Source: Dasyornis broadbenti (lineage: Eukaryota; Chordata; Aves; Passeriformes; Dasyornithidae). Taken from it: DNA of 64,000 nt. Position numbers and translations under genes: made by a program. The stretch lies in assembly GCA_013397935.1 (NCBI GenBank), contig VZRN01002238.1:31349-95348 (forward strand), written 5' to 3'. The notes beneath the pieces were generated by a model, which saw only the letters and a list, made by a program, of their open reading frames with translations, searched no databases and was not told where the DNA came from. Below, piece by piece: positions 23,601 to 36,500 of this stretch (position 1 is its first letter; each line of letters starts with the position of its first letter).

Positions 23601-26600
23601 GTAGGCGTGAAGAGATATTTTTGTTTTCTTTTGTGATGATTGCTCCTCATCCAACGTGCAGGATCTGAATGAAAACCTAAAAGCTAAATAAGTTATGTTG
23701 CGGTTGGAGCTTAAGACCTAATCCTCTGAGGCTCACTAGTGCAACATGCATAGCCTCTCAGTCAGACATAGGCATATAAAAAGTACTGAATCATGAGTGA
23801 TATTTCACATATACTTTCACTTGTCCTAACTAGAATGCTATTTAACTAGAACTAATGAGTGCTTTCCTTCAATCAGGAAGAATCTGGAGTGTGTGTGCTA
23901 AAAGCTGTCCATGTGGATGACATGGTCTGGCTGTATGCAACTACCAGAGAGCTACAAGCAGAAACACCAGACAAAAAATCACACAGTGCAACAACACAGC
24001 CTCAAGAAGCAGGTGGTGAAAAGCTAAGAGGAATGACTTAATTTATTCTTTCTCTTATGTGATTTATTTTTGAGACATATCTTCATTATGTAACTAATTT
24101 AGTGTAAGCTGTTCATACAAAGTCTGATGATTCTAAATTTAAATTTCAGTGGTATCTGCAGAGAAAATCAATTCTGAAGAAAATAAAATATGCAAGAAAT
24201 TCTAGTGCATGTTGCACTTACTGGCTCATATGAACAGAAACGCTTCTTTCAGGCCAAAAGGACCCACTATGAAAATGAAAATATTTGAGAATGTGTTTAA
24301 TGCCACACCTGATCTAGGCTGCTTTATTAAGCAGCCTGAGAACTCTGTCAGCTCAGAATAGTTTTTAATGGCTTGGTTGTATTCTAACAAATTCTTCCTC
24401 TCACAAAAGTAAATGTATGGACAATTCTCAAGCTTCACTTCCACTGAAATTTATGTAAAAGTTAGTTTTTGGCAGATACTTGATACTGCTTCCCAGTCAG
24501 TGCTGTTGCTACCTAAATCTGAAGACAGGATTTTAAAATATAATACAACCTAAGACAAATGGAATTATTTAGACCATTTCTACTGATGAATATTACCTTC
24601 ACTGAAGGAACAAAAGTTTAAAGATATGAGAAAAGCCTGTGAGTATGCACAAAAAAATACAGCAGATTTGTTTCTGTTTGACAGGTGAGTATAACTGGAG
24701 AGAATAGCAGATACTCTGTCATTGGTACTGATTCACTGAATACTTAGCATATTTGAATTCCACTTACAAAGTAGAAAAAGAATACTTCACTAAAAATAAA
24801 CCTGTAGATAAGAGTCTTGCAAACTTTTTTAATTATACATTTATTTTTAAATGGGTAGTGGGCAAATGGGGGATTCCATTGCTCTGAGACATGTACAGTT
24901 ATGGTCAAATAGCTGTGGTGTTATCCATGCACAGTGCAATTCTGTTTTGGGCTAACTTTATTTCTACATGGATATTTTAGAATGGGTTCCTTCCTTTATC
25001 CTGCATTGAAACCCAGCATCTAAATTTAGCTAATGATAGAAGGAGGAGAAAGATACACAAATGTTGAAGTTAACATCCACAGTACAAACTCAATTGACAT
25101 GTCATGTATGTACATTGATCAGCCTAGGTTCAACCCTTAAATGCACTTCTGCCTGATTAGTGGTTGCCTAAATTAGAGGCCGCATATGATTTCAGAGTTG
25201 GAAGATCCAGCAAAAAGAAATGAAGAGTGGTTTGTACCAGGAATGTTTATCTTGCAAAGCAGGCACACAAGCCTAAGTTGTTTAATCAAGGTAATTGCTA
25301 CTGTATCAATTAGCATTACGATATTAAATAGTATTAGATTAATGTCTCAGTTGTAGCTAAGGACAAAGACTGGAATCAGTCCTACAAAGGCTGGAAACAT
25401 ATTAAGCAATATAACTGTAAAAATTCTGTGATTCATGTATACAGTTAGGCCAAATGTTTACACCAAATTGTGCAATCATGTGCAAAATATTATTCTGTAA
25501 ATTTGCTTGGCTGTATCTGTCCATTTTTATTTCATTTTATCTTGCATATTCAGTTGTTCTAAAATTCATCTGTATTGTGAGAGTGCAAAATAATTCTAGT
25601 CATAGGTGAGGGTAGTGTTCAACTGTGCACCAGAAAGGTTACAGAAGAAAGAGCTTATCTCATCTGCTCTCTAACAGTTATCACAGTATTTCTGATAGGA
25701 TTCTAGAAAAGACTTCACTGTAGAATGCAAAGTTTCTTGTGAAGGACTTTCCAAGTGCTTTGCTGAAAATGAAATTGTATGACCTGTGTGATGACATCAT
25801 CTGTTGACTGAAGACAGGAATCTATATCCCAGTTCCATGTACAGCTTGAAGCAAGTTAACTCGGTATCTTAAAGTGCTCTCCAGAGTGAAAATATTCTTT
25901 GAATCCAAATTTCATGTCTGAGTCACTTTATGTACAGTGAATGAAAGAAAGAACTGAAAAAACTCATCTTAATAAATTCCCCAGTCTATATGTAAGAAGT
26001 TGTGCCATTCCTATATTCACAGGTGCCACATGCATATTACCACAATATATATGAATAAATTCTCATATATGTGGTGTCACTCAGACTTATAATCATCGGA
26101 AGTACATGCCCAACCAAGTGTTTGAATGTGCTCTGAGTCTCATTAGTAGAGCCAAGTGCTTTTAACAACCAAGGTAACATAATTACATAATTGCAATGGG
26201 TACTACTGCTTTCTCTTTAAGTGCTTCCTGGGCAAAGTACTTTCAGATAATAAATATCTCTTGCCACAGGGCAAAGGCATGTCCAACTGGGCATTGCTAT
26301 GCATCCCATTGTTTTATTCTGAAGATTTTTCTAGATGAGGTAGTCATACAAAATGAGAATAATACATGACTTTCAGGGGTTTTTCCCTTCTTATAAGGGG
26401 TCCAAGATAAATCTGGTTGCGATTCCAAGAAAATCCTACTACATAACTTTTTGTGAATGGAGTCTCAGTGAAAAGATTATGATCAGGAAGTGGCATTTAC
26501 TGGTTGCTATCAAGACCACTGCAATTGCACAGCTGATAGCAATCAAATACTGCTGATGTACTACAGACCCTGCTGGAAAACAGAGAATAAGCACATGGCA

Positions 26601-29600
26601 CAAAGATCTGAGGCCCAATATAAGTATCTGTAAGATCTGCATAAGACTTGCAGGGGGGTGGGAGATGGTTGATTCCAAGAGTACTTCTTAATCTGTTATC
26701 AAGCTATCAAAACTCAGTAAATTTTTTCATAAATAATGGGACCTAAAAAGAGTTATTCTGAAACATAGTCTGACTGCTAACAGGTTTTCCATGTATTCAC
26801 TGAAGACTAAGCTTACATCACAGACGTCTGTCTAACTTATTTTTTCCAGGGCAGAGACTCAATGGAGAGAGAAAGGTTCCTTCAGTAAACTAATTCAAAG
26901 CACATGAAGTAGGCTCTGAACTGCCCTTCAGAATAACCATTTATCAATAGAGCCTTGGGAGAAAAGCCTGCCTTAGCTAAAATTAGGCTTTAAGATTACC
27001 TTCCTTCATGCAATAAGGAAATTCTTTACAGCAAAATGCTAGTGAAAAACAAAGTACTAAATCTATTACAGGTATCCAAAGAAAAGAACTTTTCTCACAG
27101 TGGTTATGCATACCTAATACCTTTTAAAACCTTCTGTGATAAGTTAATTCCATTTATTTTCAATATCTCTGTGCTTCTCAAGATGGCCACTCAAAGTTTT
27201 ATGATATCCAGTGGATACTAGTCTTTGCTCCACAGCTTCTTTGATTCTATATTTCTTTTCACACAAACATACGGACTTGCAAATTCCATAGGTTTGTACT
27301 GAATCATGGAGAAGATCTAACAGTTCCTACAATGTGTGTCACCTCATACCTGCATTAGCTTTTACACTAGTATGCCATAATCAAGTTTAAAATACAAAAT
27401 AGCTTGCTTCTACTTGACTTGTGGTTTTTAACTTTAAAATTCTCCTACATATGCAAAATAACATGAAATCCTAATTGTGCCAGGGATTATAGAAACATAA
27501 TAGAATGCATCTGCCCCAAACTGCTTGAAGTATCAGACACTGAAAGAGAGGAAACAGCAACAAGAGAATTTACTGCAGCAAGTCCTTAAAAAAAGCCAAG
27601 TGTAAACTTCTCACCAGCCAGTGCACTGTCTTCTGGACTACACAGTTCCTGAAATTTGAGACAAACGAGGAGGTAAAACACAATCAGCTCCATTATTTTT
27701 TATTAAACTGATTTATACAGAAGAAAACTTAAATGAACATGTATAGGAAAGAGGCTTCTGAATAATAAAATGAATTATTTTCAATACTTAATGAAGATGC
27801 AAGATATTAAAAAAAAAATACCTCCTCTTAACATATGATAAATATATGACCTTTGAATACTGTTATTCTGATAAATCATCAGTACAATTGTATTTCTCTA
27901 AAAGAAATCACTGTAATCTGATCAATGCCATTAGGATTAAACTGGCAGGAAAAAAAAAAAATCTTTGACCAGAAAAGATGGACTTTATGTGTTACTTGCA
28001 TGTATAAACCTAATTGTGTGATCTCATTCTATTCCACTGTTACCTTACGAATATTTTCTTCTTTACAGTAAATATTATTCTTTGGGTTTTATCAATATTT
28101 AATAGAGACGTTGTGCTTGTTTCTCTGTTTCCTCTCTTGGGAAATGAAAATGTTATATGTAGTGGGTCATTCTACATGACTAACATTTTTATGGTAGAAA
28201 GAAAAATGTCAGTACATATTTCTGTTCCTGAAGAGAGACATCTGAAATCTCTCCATGAGAAGTATTGCCTTTTTCCTGTGTAAAGGCATGGGACACAATG
28301 TAAATTATAAAGTCTTGTGTTAAGACTATCCTCTACTTGTTCTTCTCTATTGATGGCACAATAAAAATTTTCCTCCCTTTCCCATGGTACAGAAAGTCAG
28401 GAAGGAAGACTGACAGAAAGCTGGAAATCTACACAGTTTTAACTTGAACAATTTTATTGAAAAAGGGAAGGACCATAGGATGTGAAGTGATTTCCCCAAG
28501 TATCATAATCTAAAGGGTTACCTGGCCTTCAGGTATGTAGAGTTGCAACCATGGGTTCACAGGGTCCTGTAACACACAAGAACACGAAGGCTTTATTCTC
28601 TAAATTTCTCTACTTTATTATAAATTACCACAAATACCACAAACATTGCTACTAAGAAATCCACAAAATTCATTAAATCAATGTAATTAATAAATGAATA
28701 TGAATAAATACATACCCACCAAGCTATTAAAATTACTGTCAGCAATCAATAATTAGTATCAATCAATAATATGTTATCAATTAGTATTGCAGGACAACCA
28801 GTAACAGCAACAACCAAACACTACTTACTACTACAACTTACTACAACTTAACAAGGTTACTTCGACTTACCATTGGTGAAGCAAACATACCAGCAGTGTA
28901 ACACCAGATACCATAAGTTACTTATAAGAATATATATACAGAACATCAGTAAGAAGCGAATTGGACATATTTCAGAAAGGACCACGCTATCCAAAAAGAG
29001 GGGGAAGGAATCCCTGAGGAATCTAGTCACCAAAAAAACAGGGAAGACAGACTGAACCAATAAGGTAATAGTCTCCCTGCAAAACGGATCCTTGTTATAG
29101 AGCCTGGAGTCAGACACGTGTTCCCAGTGAGAGTCCAAGAGCTGATAGAAAGTTCATGTGGGAGTCAGCTGTGAAGTTCTCAGACACCAAGAGGCTCCAT
29201 TTTGAATAAAAAATTAAGTCATTTTTATAACACTGAGATAGTGTAGGATATCCTACTTTGAGCAACCACTAATTTTGCCCTTTTTGCCTGTAACAGCCAT
29301 TAGATGATAGTGTTTTCTGTTCTTTCAGAGTTGTTTTTCTAGGTGATTTTCCACCTTATCAGATTATAAATTGCCATTAAAGTCCCTTGGCTTTGTGTTT
29401 ATCCATGGTATCTCTGGTTTCTATGTGGCTGTATGTGAAAGTGACCAGCTGCACTTTTCAAAGACATCAGTATTTTTCAGAAGACAGTTTCTTTTGTTCA
29501 TGATTTTTCACCTTCCTACCAGGCCAACTTTATGGCTGCTCACATCACCAAAGCAATTCAAATATGAGTGCCAGAGCCAAAAGGGAAATTCAGAAGTCAT

Positions 29601-30484
29601 TTTAAATATCCAAGAGTCTTTTTCACAGGACATCTTGCTTACTAATACCAAGTTACCACTTCCCACCTTAAAAAATGAAAACACTATCGGCACTTGGCTG
29701 ATAGGACCTCCATTAATCCTTTTGTGATGAAAAATCACACCAGTGCATGGAAGAATGACCAGAGCAGTAAGTCAAGTGGTACTGAGTGAACAAATGGTAT
29801 AAAATTATACTGACTATACTGATTTTGGCATATATAAAACCAGCAGCACAACACAAATGGCCTTTAGACACTGTGCAACTAAAACTGTCACATTTCCTCT
29901 TCTTTGAATGCTTTGATCTTGTGCATCCTGCGTAGACATAATAACCCTCAGGTTTTGCTGCAAGATACAGTTACTCCTTTGCTTCATTCCCTCCTAATAT
30001 TGATTAATATTTTTCATTTGTAAGAGTTGGCTATAATTCACTGAATATAAAGACTTAGAAAAGGGACCAATGTTCCTTTATTTGATACCTGCAACTCTTT
30101 GCAGCTAGAAATCAAAGGGAAAACAACAGAAAATGATAATTCATTTAACATATCAAATGCAAGATGTTAATGTTAGACATTCTCTTCCCAATTTTCAAAA
30201 AGTTACTGACTTCAAGAAGGACTACTTTCTTTCACTCACTGCTTTTGCGACTGATATTTTGTGGCAGTGGTTTCTAGCTTTTACGATAAAAATTTTAGTT
30301 GTTTTTCCCATACAGAGAAAGGAAGTGGACAGATTCAACAATTAAGCCAAAGAGTTCTACATGAGTCAAGCTGCATACCTGAATTTGGTATCTGATTTGC
30401 ATTCTGAGTAAGTAAACCCCGGTAAACCTCCCATTATATGAATAGTTAAAGACAAACAGGCATGACTAGATGAAATTATTTTAT
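23601..30484. other. anonymous AT-rich sequence, 6.9 kb
   Basis: I can support no gene, transposon or RNA here. Minor features are an AT-rich TAATAAATGAATATGAATAAAT stretch near 28688, a short tandem of CTTACTACTACAA near 28823-28850 and an A-run near 27951. A 118-codon forward frame at 29371-29727 has no recognised domain. Confidence 0.5.
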
Positions 30485-30609
30485 ATTGTTTATTTGAGCA
30501 TCTTGTGGATATAGGATATTTACCCTACTGATTTTCTCCCCCCATTCCACAGATGGGGAACGAGCAAGTGACTGTGTGGGGCTTAGCAGCCAGCTGGGGT
30601 TAACACAGA
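30485..30609 (-). mobile_element. LTR fragment (U3 end), reverse strand
   Basis: Read on the reverse strand, the right end gives TGTGTTAACCCCAGCTGG, then CTGCTAAGCCCCACACAG and CACTTGCTCGTTCCCC. This is the 5' terminus of a common avian LTR family known to me by its TTAACCCCAGC...AAGC.CCACACAGCC opening. Homology fades to the left, and the boundary at 30485 is approximate. Confidence 0.55.
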
Positions 30610-30808
30610 ACTATTGGTAATAAATTATACTAATATCCCCAAGTTGAGTCTGTTTTGTCTGTGATGATAATTGTTGAGAGATCTTCCCGCCCCTATCTTG
30701 ACCCAAGTTTTTCTTCTTTTTTCTCCCTCCTGTTCATTTGAGGAGGGGGAATGACAGAACTGCTTGGTGAAAGTCTGGCATCCAGCTAGCATCAACTAAC
30801 CACAAACA
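30610..30808 (+). mobile_element. ERVL-like LTR 3' fragment
   Basis: This is the same 3' part as in the LTR at 12844-13849. Both have GGTAATAAATTA-like sequence with AATAAA (here at 30619-30624), GTCTGTTTTG, then ATCTTGACCCA, TTTTCTCCC, GAGGAGGGGGAATGA and a CATCCAGC..TCAACTAACCACA end. Only the R-U5-like 200 bp is present. It abuts the reverse-strand LTR end on its left. Confidence 0.7.
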
Positions 30809-31107
30809 AGAAGGTCTAACCCCTGACTGCTGTAAATATTCACAAATGGGGGGATTAAGTAGGGAAAGCGGAAGTCAGAATTAAATTGGATCTGTGACCT
30901 GACATCAGGATGGTCAGTCGGCTAAATTAAAAGCTAAACTGATCCTATGCCTGCTAGAAAAACAGATTGTAATGAACTTAACAAACCTGTGAATCAAGAC
31001 TTTTATACTGAAAAATTAAATCTAAGGTACTCTCTAAAGTATAGAGCTTCCCATGGATCCTTCTGAATATTCAGTGTTCCTTACTGAATGAAGATATATT
31101 TTTCTAG
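30809..31107. other. anonymous sequence
   Basis: Spacer between the LTR fragment and the next CR1. I see nothing recognisable. Confidence 0.5.
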
Positions 31108-31667
31108 GGTGTGAAAGCACCATTCTTATGAGACCCCACCTTGAATGCTGCATCGACCACTGGGATCCCCAGCACAGGAATGACATGGACTTGTTGGTGT
31201 GAGTCCAGAAGAGGGTCACCAAGATGATTATAGAGAGATGGAGCATGTCTGCTATGAGGAAAGGCTGAGAGAATTGGAATTTTTCAGCCTGGAAAAGAGA
31301 AAGCTTCAGGGTGACCTAACTGAAGCCTTCCAGTACCTGAAGGGATCCTACAAAAAAGATGGAGAGAGACTATTTATAAGGGCATGTAGTGACAGGTCAA
31401 AGGAGAATAGCTTCAAACTGAAAGAGAGTAAGTTTAGATTAGATATTAAGAACAGATTCTTTACAATGAGAGTGGTGAGGCGCTGAAGTAGGTTGTCCAG
31501 AGAAGCTGTGGATATACCATCCCTGGAAGTGTTCACGGCCAGATTGGACCTGGCTTTGAGCAACCTGGTCTAGTGAAAGGTGTCCCTCCCCATGGCAAGA
31601 GGGGTTGGAACTGGATGATCTTTAAGGTCCCTTCCAGCTCAGCCCATTTCAGGATTCTGTGATTCAA
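31108..31667 (+). mobile_element. CR1 LINE 3' end with ORF2 C-terminus
   Basis: A forward, 5'-truncated CR1. Translation near 31130-31190 recovers a damaged PHLE.C..HW.PQH stretch. An open frame of 95 codons (31199-31486) reads YEERLRELEFFSLEKRKLQG, then AFQYLKGSYKKDGERLF and FRLDIKNRFFTMRVVRR, the C-terminal end of CR1 ORF2. The 3' UTR ends in GGTCCCTTCCAGCTC and ATTCTGTGATTC. This subtype (FKLKE..RFRLDI-like) differs from the HLNMRKNF subtype at 18.2 and 54.9 kb. Frames are broken upstream, so it is inactive. Confidence 0.95.
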
Positions 31668-31677
31668 ATTATGTACT

Positions 31678-31683
31678 ATGAAG
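31678..31683. repeat. target-site duplication, left (ATGAAG)
   Basis: ATGAAG directly precedes the solo LTR and is repeated directly after it at 32221-32226. Six-base duplications are typical of ERVK/betaretrovirus-like integrases. Confidence 0.9.
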
Positions 31684-32220
31684 TGACGCGGTCAGAGCTG
31701 CCCAGTGGCTCGCCGCGTCGGGTTGGTGGATGTCCCCAGACCCAAACGCACTGTCTTCATCGTGTGAGGTGCATCACAGCTCTGATGTAGGTGTCAGGCT
31801 AGGTGCCGGCAGGAGCAAGGAGGGGACTCCGGTGTAGAATCCAAAGAAATTTATTATCCTCAGGGGAACCAGGGACCGAAGGCCTCGAGTGAAGGGATTA
31901 CACAAGTTTTTAAACGGGAGTGGGCTCGGGGGTGGGCTCAGGGGTGGGAACAATCTTAGACCAATAGGTGAGGAGAAGGGGAGGGATCATAGGTGGAGTT
32001 GGGTACAATAAACCAATAGGGGGAAGCTTGGGGTGGGGAGAAGTTCAAATGGGCCAATGGAGTAACCGGGAAGGGAGAAGTTTCTGGAAAGAGAAGGAGA
32101 AATGGGTGGGGTACATAGAGGATTGACAACCAACACAGGGCATGTAAAAGGGAGGGGAAACAGTAAATTGACAAGTTGGGCTAAACCAAATAGGAAAGGG
32201 GAAAAGAACACACCACAGCA
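31684..32220 (-). mobile_element. ERVK-like solo LTR, 537 bp, reverse strand
   Basis: Read on the reverse strand the element starts TGCTGTGGTGTG and ends GACCGCGTCA, giving TG...CA termini, and it is flanked by a perfect ATGAAG duplication. Regulatory landmarks in LTR order are three ATTGG/CCAAT boxes (forward-strand CCAAT at 31961, 32013 and 32054), a TATA-like TTTAAAAA at about 31907-31914 and an AATAAA signal at 31850-31855, followed by a roughly 165-bp U5. There is no internal region, so the provirus was lost by LTR-LTR recombination. The intact duplication and clean signals suggest a fairly recent insertion. It lies 16 bp beyond the CR1 3' end. Confidence 0.92.
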
Positions 32221-32226
32221 ATGAAG
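32221..32226. repeat. target-site duplication, right (ATGAAG)
   Basis: Exact partner of 31678-31683. Together they fix both LTR boundaries. Confidence 0.9.
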
Positions 32227-32769
32227 CACCTTTGCCTCCCTGTGTAGGAGGCAGTAGGATACATGGTCAGGTGAAAGGCCTACTCTTAATGCATGAGGGC
32301 TCACGGGCAGGAGTAGGGTGTGCAATGTTTGGCTGCAATAACAATGCATCTATGTTAATAAAGGCCTCTTTAAATTGGGGTCATACTTGGAAATGCCTCC
32401 TTGCTTTTGTTCCAGTGTTATAAGGAGCTGTAGCCTCTCATATGATACATAAACCAGCACGTATAGTTGCAGCAAACTAAAATATGCACTGAAGAGCTGC
32501 TACTGGCATATGGCATCAGAGACATGGAGAAGGGTACACTCCTTCATGGCAGATGCATGAAATATGTCCTTGACTGTGGGAGAACGTGGAGAACGAACCA
32601 TCTCTGAAAGCTGTGCAAGCACAGTAAACCTGCAACCAGCCACACAGCCAATTCCATGCATTAAAAATTACCATTTGCATTTCCAAGAAGTCCTTAGGGA
32701 TGTTACATGCCTGTGACTTTTAAAAGATTTCTTCACATTTCCCAGTTTTGGCAGACCAGACCTGCTTTC
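32227..32769. other. anonymous sequence
   Basis: Unique-looking sequence between the solo LTR and the GC-rich island. I see nothing recognisable. Confidence 0.5.
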
Positions 32770-33555
32770 AAGGACTGTTGATGCTTCTTAGACACAGTGA
32801 GCACCGGCCAGAGGCAGGAATGGCCGTGGTCTCACCCCACAGGAGGGGCTGCTGGCCAGCTCCCCTGCCTGCTCCCGTGCCCTGCAGCTTCTTTCCATGC
32901 CTCTGGTCCCTGGCCGGCACTCCCTGCAGCATGGAACCATGCCTCTGGCTTCGCCCGCCCTCATCACCACGGCAGGCACTCGGAGAGGAAGCGGGGCTAG
33001 AGCTGAGATGCAAGTTAGGCTGCTGCTTCTCGCAGCCCTGCTCTGCTTTCTGCTGTGCAGCTGCTCGAGATGAAGCGGAGTAGGAGGTAAGTTTACTGCT
33101 CAAGTGGGAATGACAGGGAACGGCAGCAATAGCTGCTCCCTCCTTACCACAGCGGAGGGGCTGGTAGATGGCCCTGTGAACAGTTTTGGAACCTTTCTGT
33201 ACAAACTCTAGCTCCTTATTTCACTTTCTGCTGACACTGTTGTAGCAGAGACTTGTGAAGCAGCAGCCCTGTCCCGCTGCTGTCAGCTGCAGCCAGTCGG
33301 GGGACACAGCGCCCGTCCGTGCCGTGGGGACAGGCCCTGCATGCGGCCTGGGACAGGCTGTGAAGGTGCGCCTGTACATAACACCACGATCGCTGTTTTC
33401 CGGCTGCCCTTGTGGAAACCTGGAAAGTTCCCTCCGCCCCGCGGCTGCTCCTTTTAGGGGAGGTTGCGGAGCCTCGGCGGCACAGTCCATGGGGACGTGC
33501 GAGGAGAGGAGAGGAGAGGGAGGGAAGGAACTGGAGGACACAGTAGGAGTAATAT
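32770..33555. other. GC-rich, CpG-containing island
   Basis: Two GC-rich blocks (about 32770-33090 and 33240-33540) contrast sharply with the AT-rich flanks and contain many CpG dinucleotides (for example GATCGC, CCCCGCGG, CCTCGGCGG). The first block ends with GAG|GTAAGT at 33084-33092, a strong splice-donor match for the forward strand. Frames of 111-119 codons exist on both strands, as expected from GC-rich DNA, and none resembles a known protein. It could be an unannotated promoter with a non-coding first exon, or an unrecognised GC-rich repeat. Confidence 0.4.
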
Positions 33556-36500
33556 TTTGGGGTATTTTCAAACATTTGAAGACCCTTTGAGGAGAAAGAG
33601 AAGATGTGGGAGGATTTGTGGAGACCTAAAAAAATGAGATAAGGCAGTATAGAAGAAGTTCAGGTGGAAGGTGAAAGAGCCTCTGAGGGGCCGTGAGGGT
33701 GTTCCCTTAAACTGACAGAATTGTGATAAGGTAAAAGCACTACCTTGGATAAAACCTGCCAAGACTTGGTGAAAACAGGCTCTGCTTAGAAGTACTGTGG
33801 TTAATAATAATTGTTTTGGTTGACTGTGGAGTCCCATAGATGATCTTTAGTGATTTCTGTCAGCTGCCTTTGTTTTGAGCGTTTTGAATAAAAGGGACTG
33901 CACAGGGGTGGGCCTAAAGACAGTTTACTCCATGGAAAGTGAAGGGCTGTGTTTACATGCAAGTGTTTTGGAGTGTAATAAATTACAATTTTTCCTGGTC
34001 TGTGAAGGTGGCTAACATCACATAAAAAACCTGACCTGCTGATAGGGGAAAGAGCAGTCAGTCACCCATTATGAGTCAAATAAGTCAATTGGCAAGTGCT
34101 CACATGTCGTTTGCCTATTCCTCCTTTTCATTTGTTTCTTCATGTGAAGCATATAACCAATAAAGACATTCTTTATGGTTTTCCAAACTGATTTAGAAAG
34201 TTTGTTCCCTAAGTTTTGGCTTTTTACAGCATTTGAATAGGACTTCAAGACCTCATTATCTGTTCGATCTGAGTGCTTAAAGTAATCCATCTGTTAGCCT
34301 TTGAAAAGAATGATGCCTGCTTGTTGCCCTCTTTAACTTGGTGCCTGGTGAGCTGCTCTGGGATTCTTTGTTTTCCTGGTCTTTTTGTCAGGACAAGGGA
34401 TGTCTCAGCTGCTGACTGACATTTTGCAAGCCTGTTGGTAGGTATGTCTCAGAGCTCTGTATAAACATGTGGAGACCACTGTCCGTGTACAGGTAGGTTT
34501 GAACAGAGTTGGCTGTGTGTGAGTGTCGATGAGGAAAATATGTTGGTGGCTCCCTGGCCTGCTCCCACAGACTGACACGTTTCTGTTACATAGGTAAAGC
34601 AACATATGGAGTCCTTTTCTGCAGTCTTAGTAAAACATTATTTGGAAGTACATACATGGACATGTTCTTTTTTCTGCTGTGAACTTAAGCAGAACTTGTA
34701 TTTAGATGGGGAAAGATGATGTGTTAGTGATCCTCATTTCTGCAGAACCTCCAAAAGAAACCTGGTTTCTTACATGGAGAATCTTCTTTCATTCTAGCTG
34801 AAAATGGTAATAACTGGAAAAAAAAACCCACTTCTTTATTTCTTCCACATATATGTGAATATTTGAGAAGCAGTGATAATTACCGTCACAGTTATTATTC
34901 CTTAAGTCCTCAGAAACTGTGATTTTAAAAGAAAACAAAAAATTTCCGCCGTGATTTAAGAATTTATTGTACTTAACTTTTATTTTCTCTCTCCCAGTCC
35001 CTAAAAACTTCATCTTCTAATGAGCTGTAATGGCATTACTGTTGTTTTCCTGAACAGTTATGAATTGGTGTAGGGGGAGCAAGCAAAGGAGGGAGCACAG
35101 TTTCAGTGGGAGTTTTGGAAAGGCTTTGAAGTGCCCTTTAGGATGCAGTGAACTGCATGTAGAACTGGTGGTAAAAATCCTAATGCTGAACCACTGTACA
35201 AAAAAGAATGATTTTCAAAGCACTTCAATGTAAAATGGTTTTTTTTTTTTAACACATAAGACTTTTCATTGTCTGCTGCATCCAGCTTTTAAAGTAAAGT
35301 ATCAGGTACAGTGAGCTTTTCAAGGTGATTTAAAATGGCAAAATAGTGTTCTAGTTAACATAACTGCACAGGCTACCTATACCAGTAGAAATGGACTCTA
35401 CATTTAAAATAAATGCATCTTGGCTTTTACTGCAGTGGAACCTGCATGCAGAGATGTTCTCTTCTAAAGTGAAATATTTTTTTTTCACAGTTTCACTCCT
35501 TAATTTGGAATAATTTCTTAAAAGGCTAGGAGGAAAAAAAAATTAATATTGTGGACTAAGAGATTCCATACACAAATTAAGATATAGCTTAAACTACTTC
35601 TGTAGAAAGACCTTAAATTTCCTTTAAAAATGAGAATATAATTAAGAAAACCCCACTGATGTCAAATATGGGCTTAATGTGCAATTCATTTTATTTTAAA
35701 AAGTAAGTGCTTCTGATTTTAGTCCATATGAGTAAGTCTAAAGGGAGCCTGCCAAGTGCTGTATTTTATACCACAGGCTCTCCCACTCAAGGATATAGCA
35801 TCACATGCAGCTGAAGCTGACTGCCTGGGTAAGCCTGAAGGACATAGTTTAGAACATGAGGAAGGCTCCACATTAAAGGACCTGTCTTGTGTTTTCATTG
35901 ATGCCCCTTTCCTGCCACCTAATCTTCTGCAATGATGCCTCATGTTGTTGTATGACTGCAATCTGTATTTCACAGAAGAAAAGGAAGAAAAGGTGAAATT
36001 TGCCTGCATTTGCAAAATATATTTGTAAACACATGATACTTTTAAGTAGGCATAAATTTACTTTTGGAAAATACAGCTGTGTTTGTGAAACATATAGCTA
36101 TAACAGAATATGTATTAGTTAAAACCCAACAGATTTCAAGGGCTTAATAGATATTTATTGCATAGTCATATTCCAAAATGACTACTCCCTTGTAGGCCTC
36201 CCTTGAAAATAAGTGTTCAGATAGATTCAAACCAGAGGGCTTCCAAATTACTTTTCCTAAGAGAAAAATCTTTTTGAGGTACCTTAGACATAGGTTTGGC
36301 ACTAAGATTCCCCTCTACAGTCATACCTGACATTTAAAAACCCCAAAAATTTTCTAAGCATGGTATTTGATAGAGGGAAAGGGGTAATCTTTTGCACGCA
36401 CTTTTTTTGCCATCTGTAAAGAATGTCTGTATCTGGCCTCTTATCAAAGTGTTGCAATGATTGATAATATCTGTAAGGCTTGCAAGCTTTCATGCTTGCT

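Noticed and set aside
31956..32349. Pro/Leu/Ser-rich reverse frames of 72 and 120 codons
   Set aside because: They fall in the U3 region of the solo LTR and its flank and are not viral genes.
32748..33590. 111-119 codon frames on both strands
   Set aside because: Overlapping frames on opposite strands in GC-rich DNA, with no family resemblance. The region is reported as an island, not as a coding gene.
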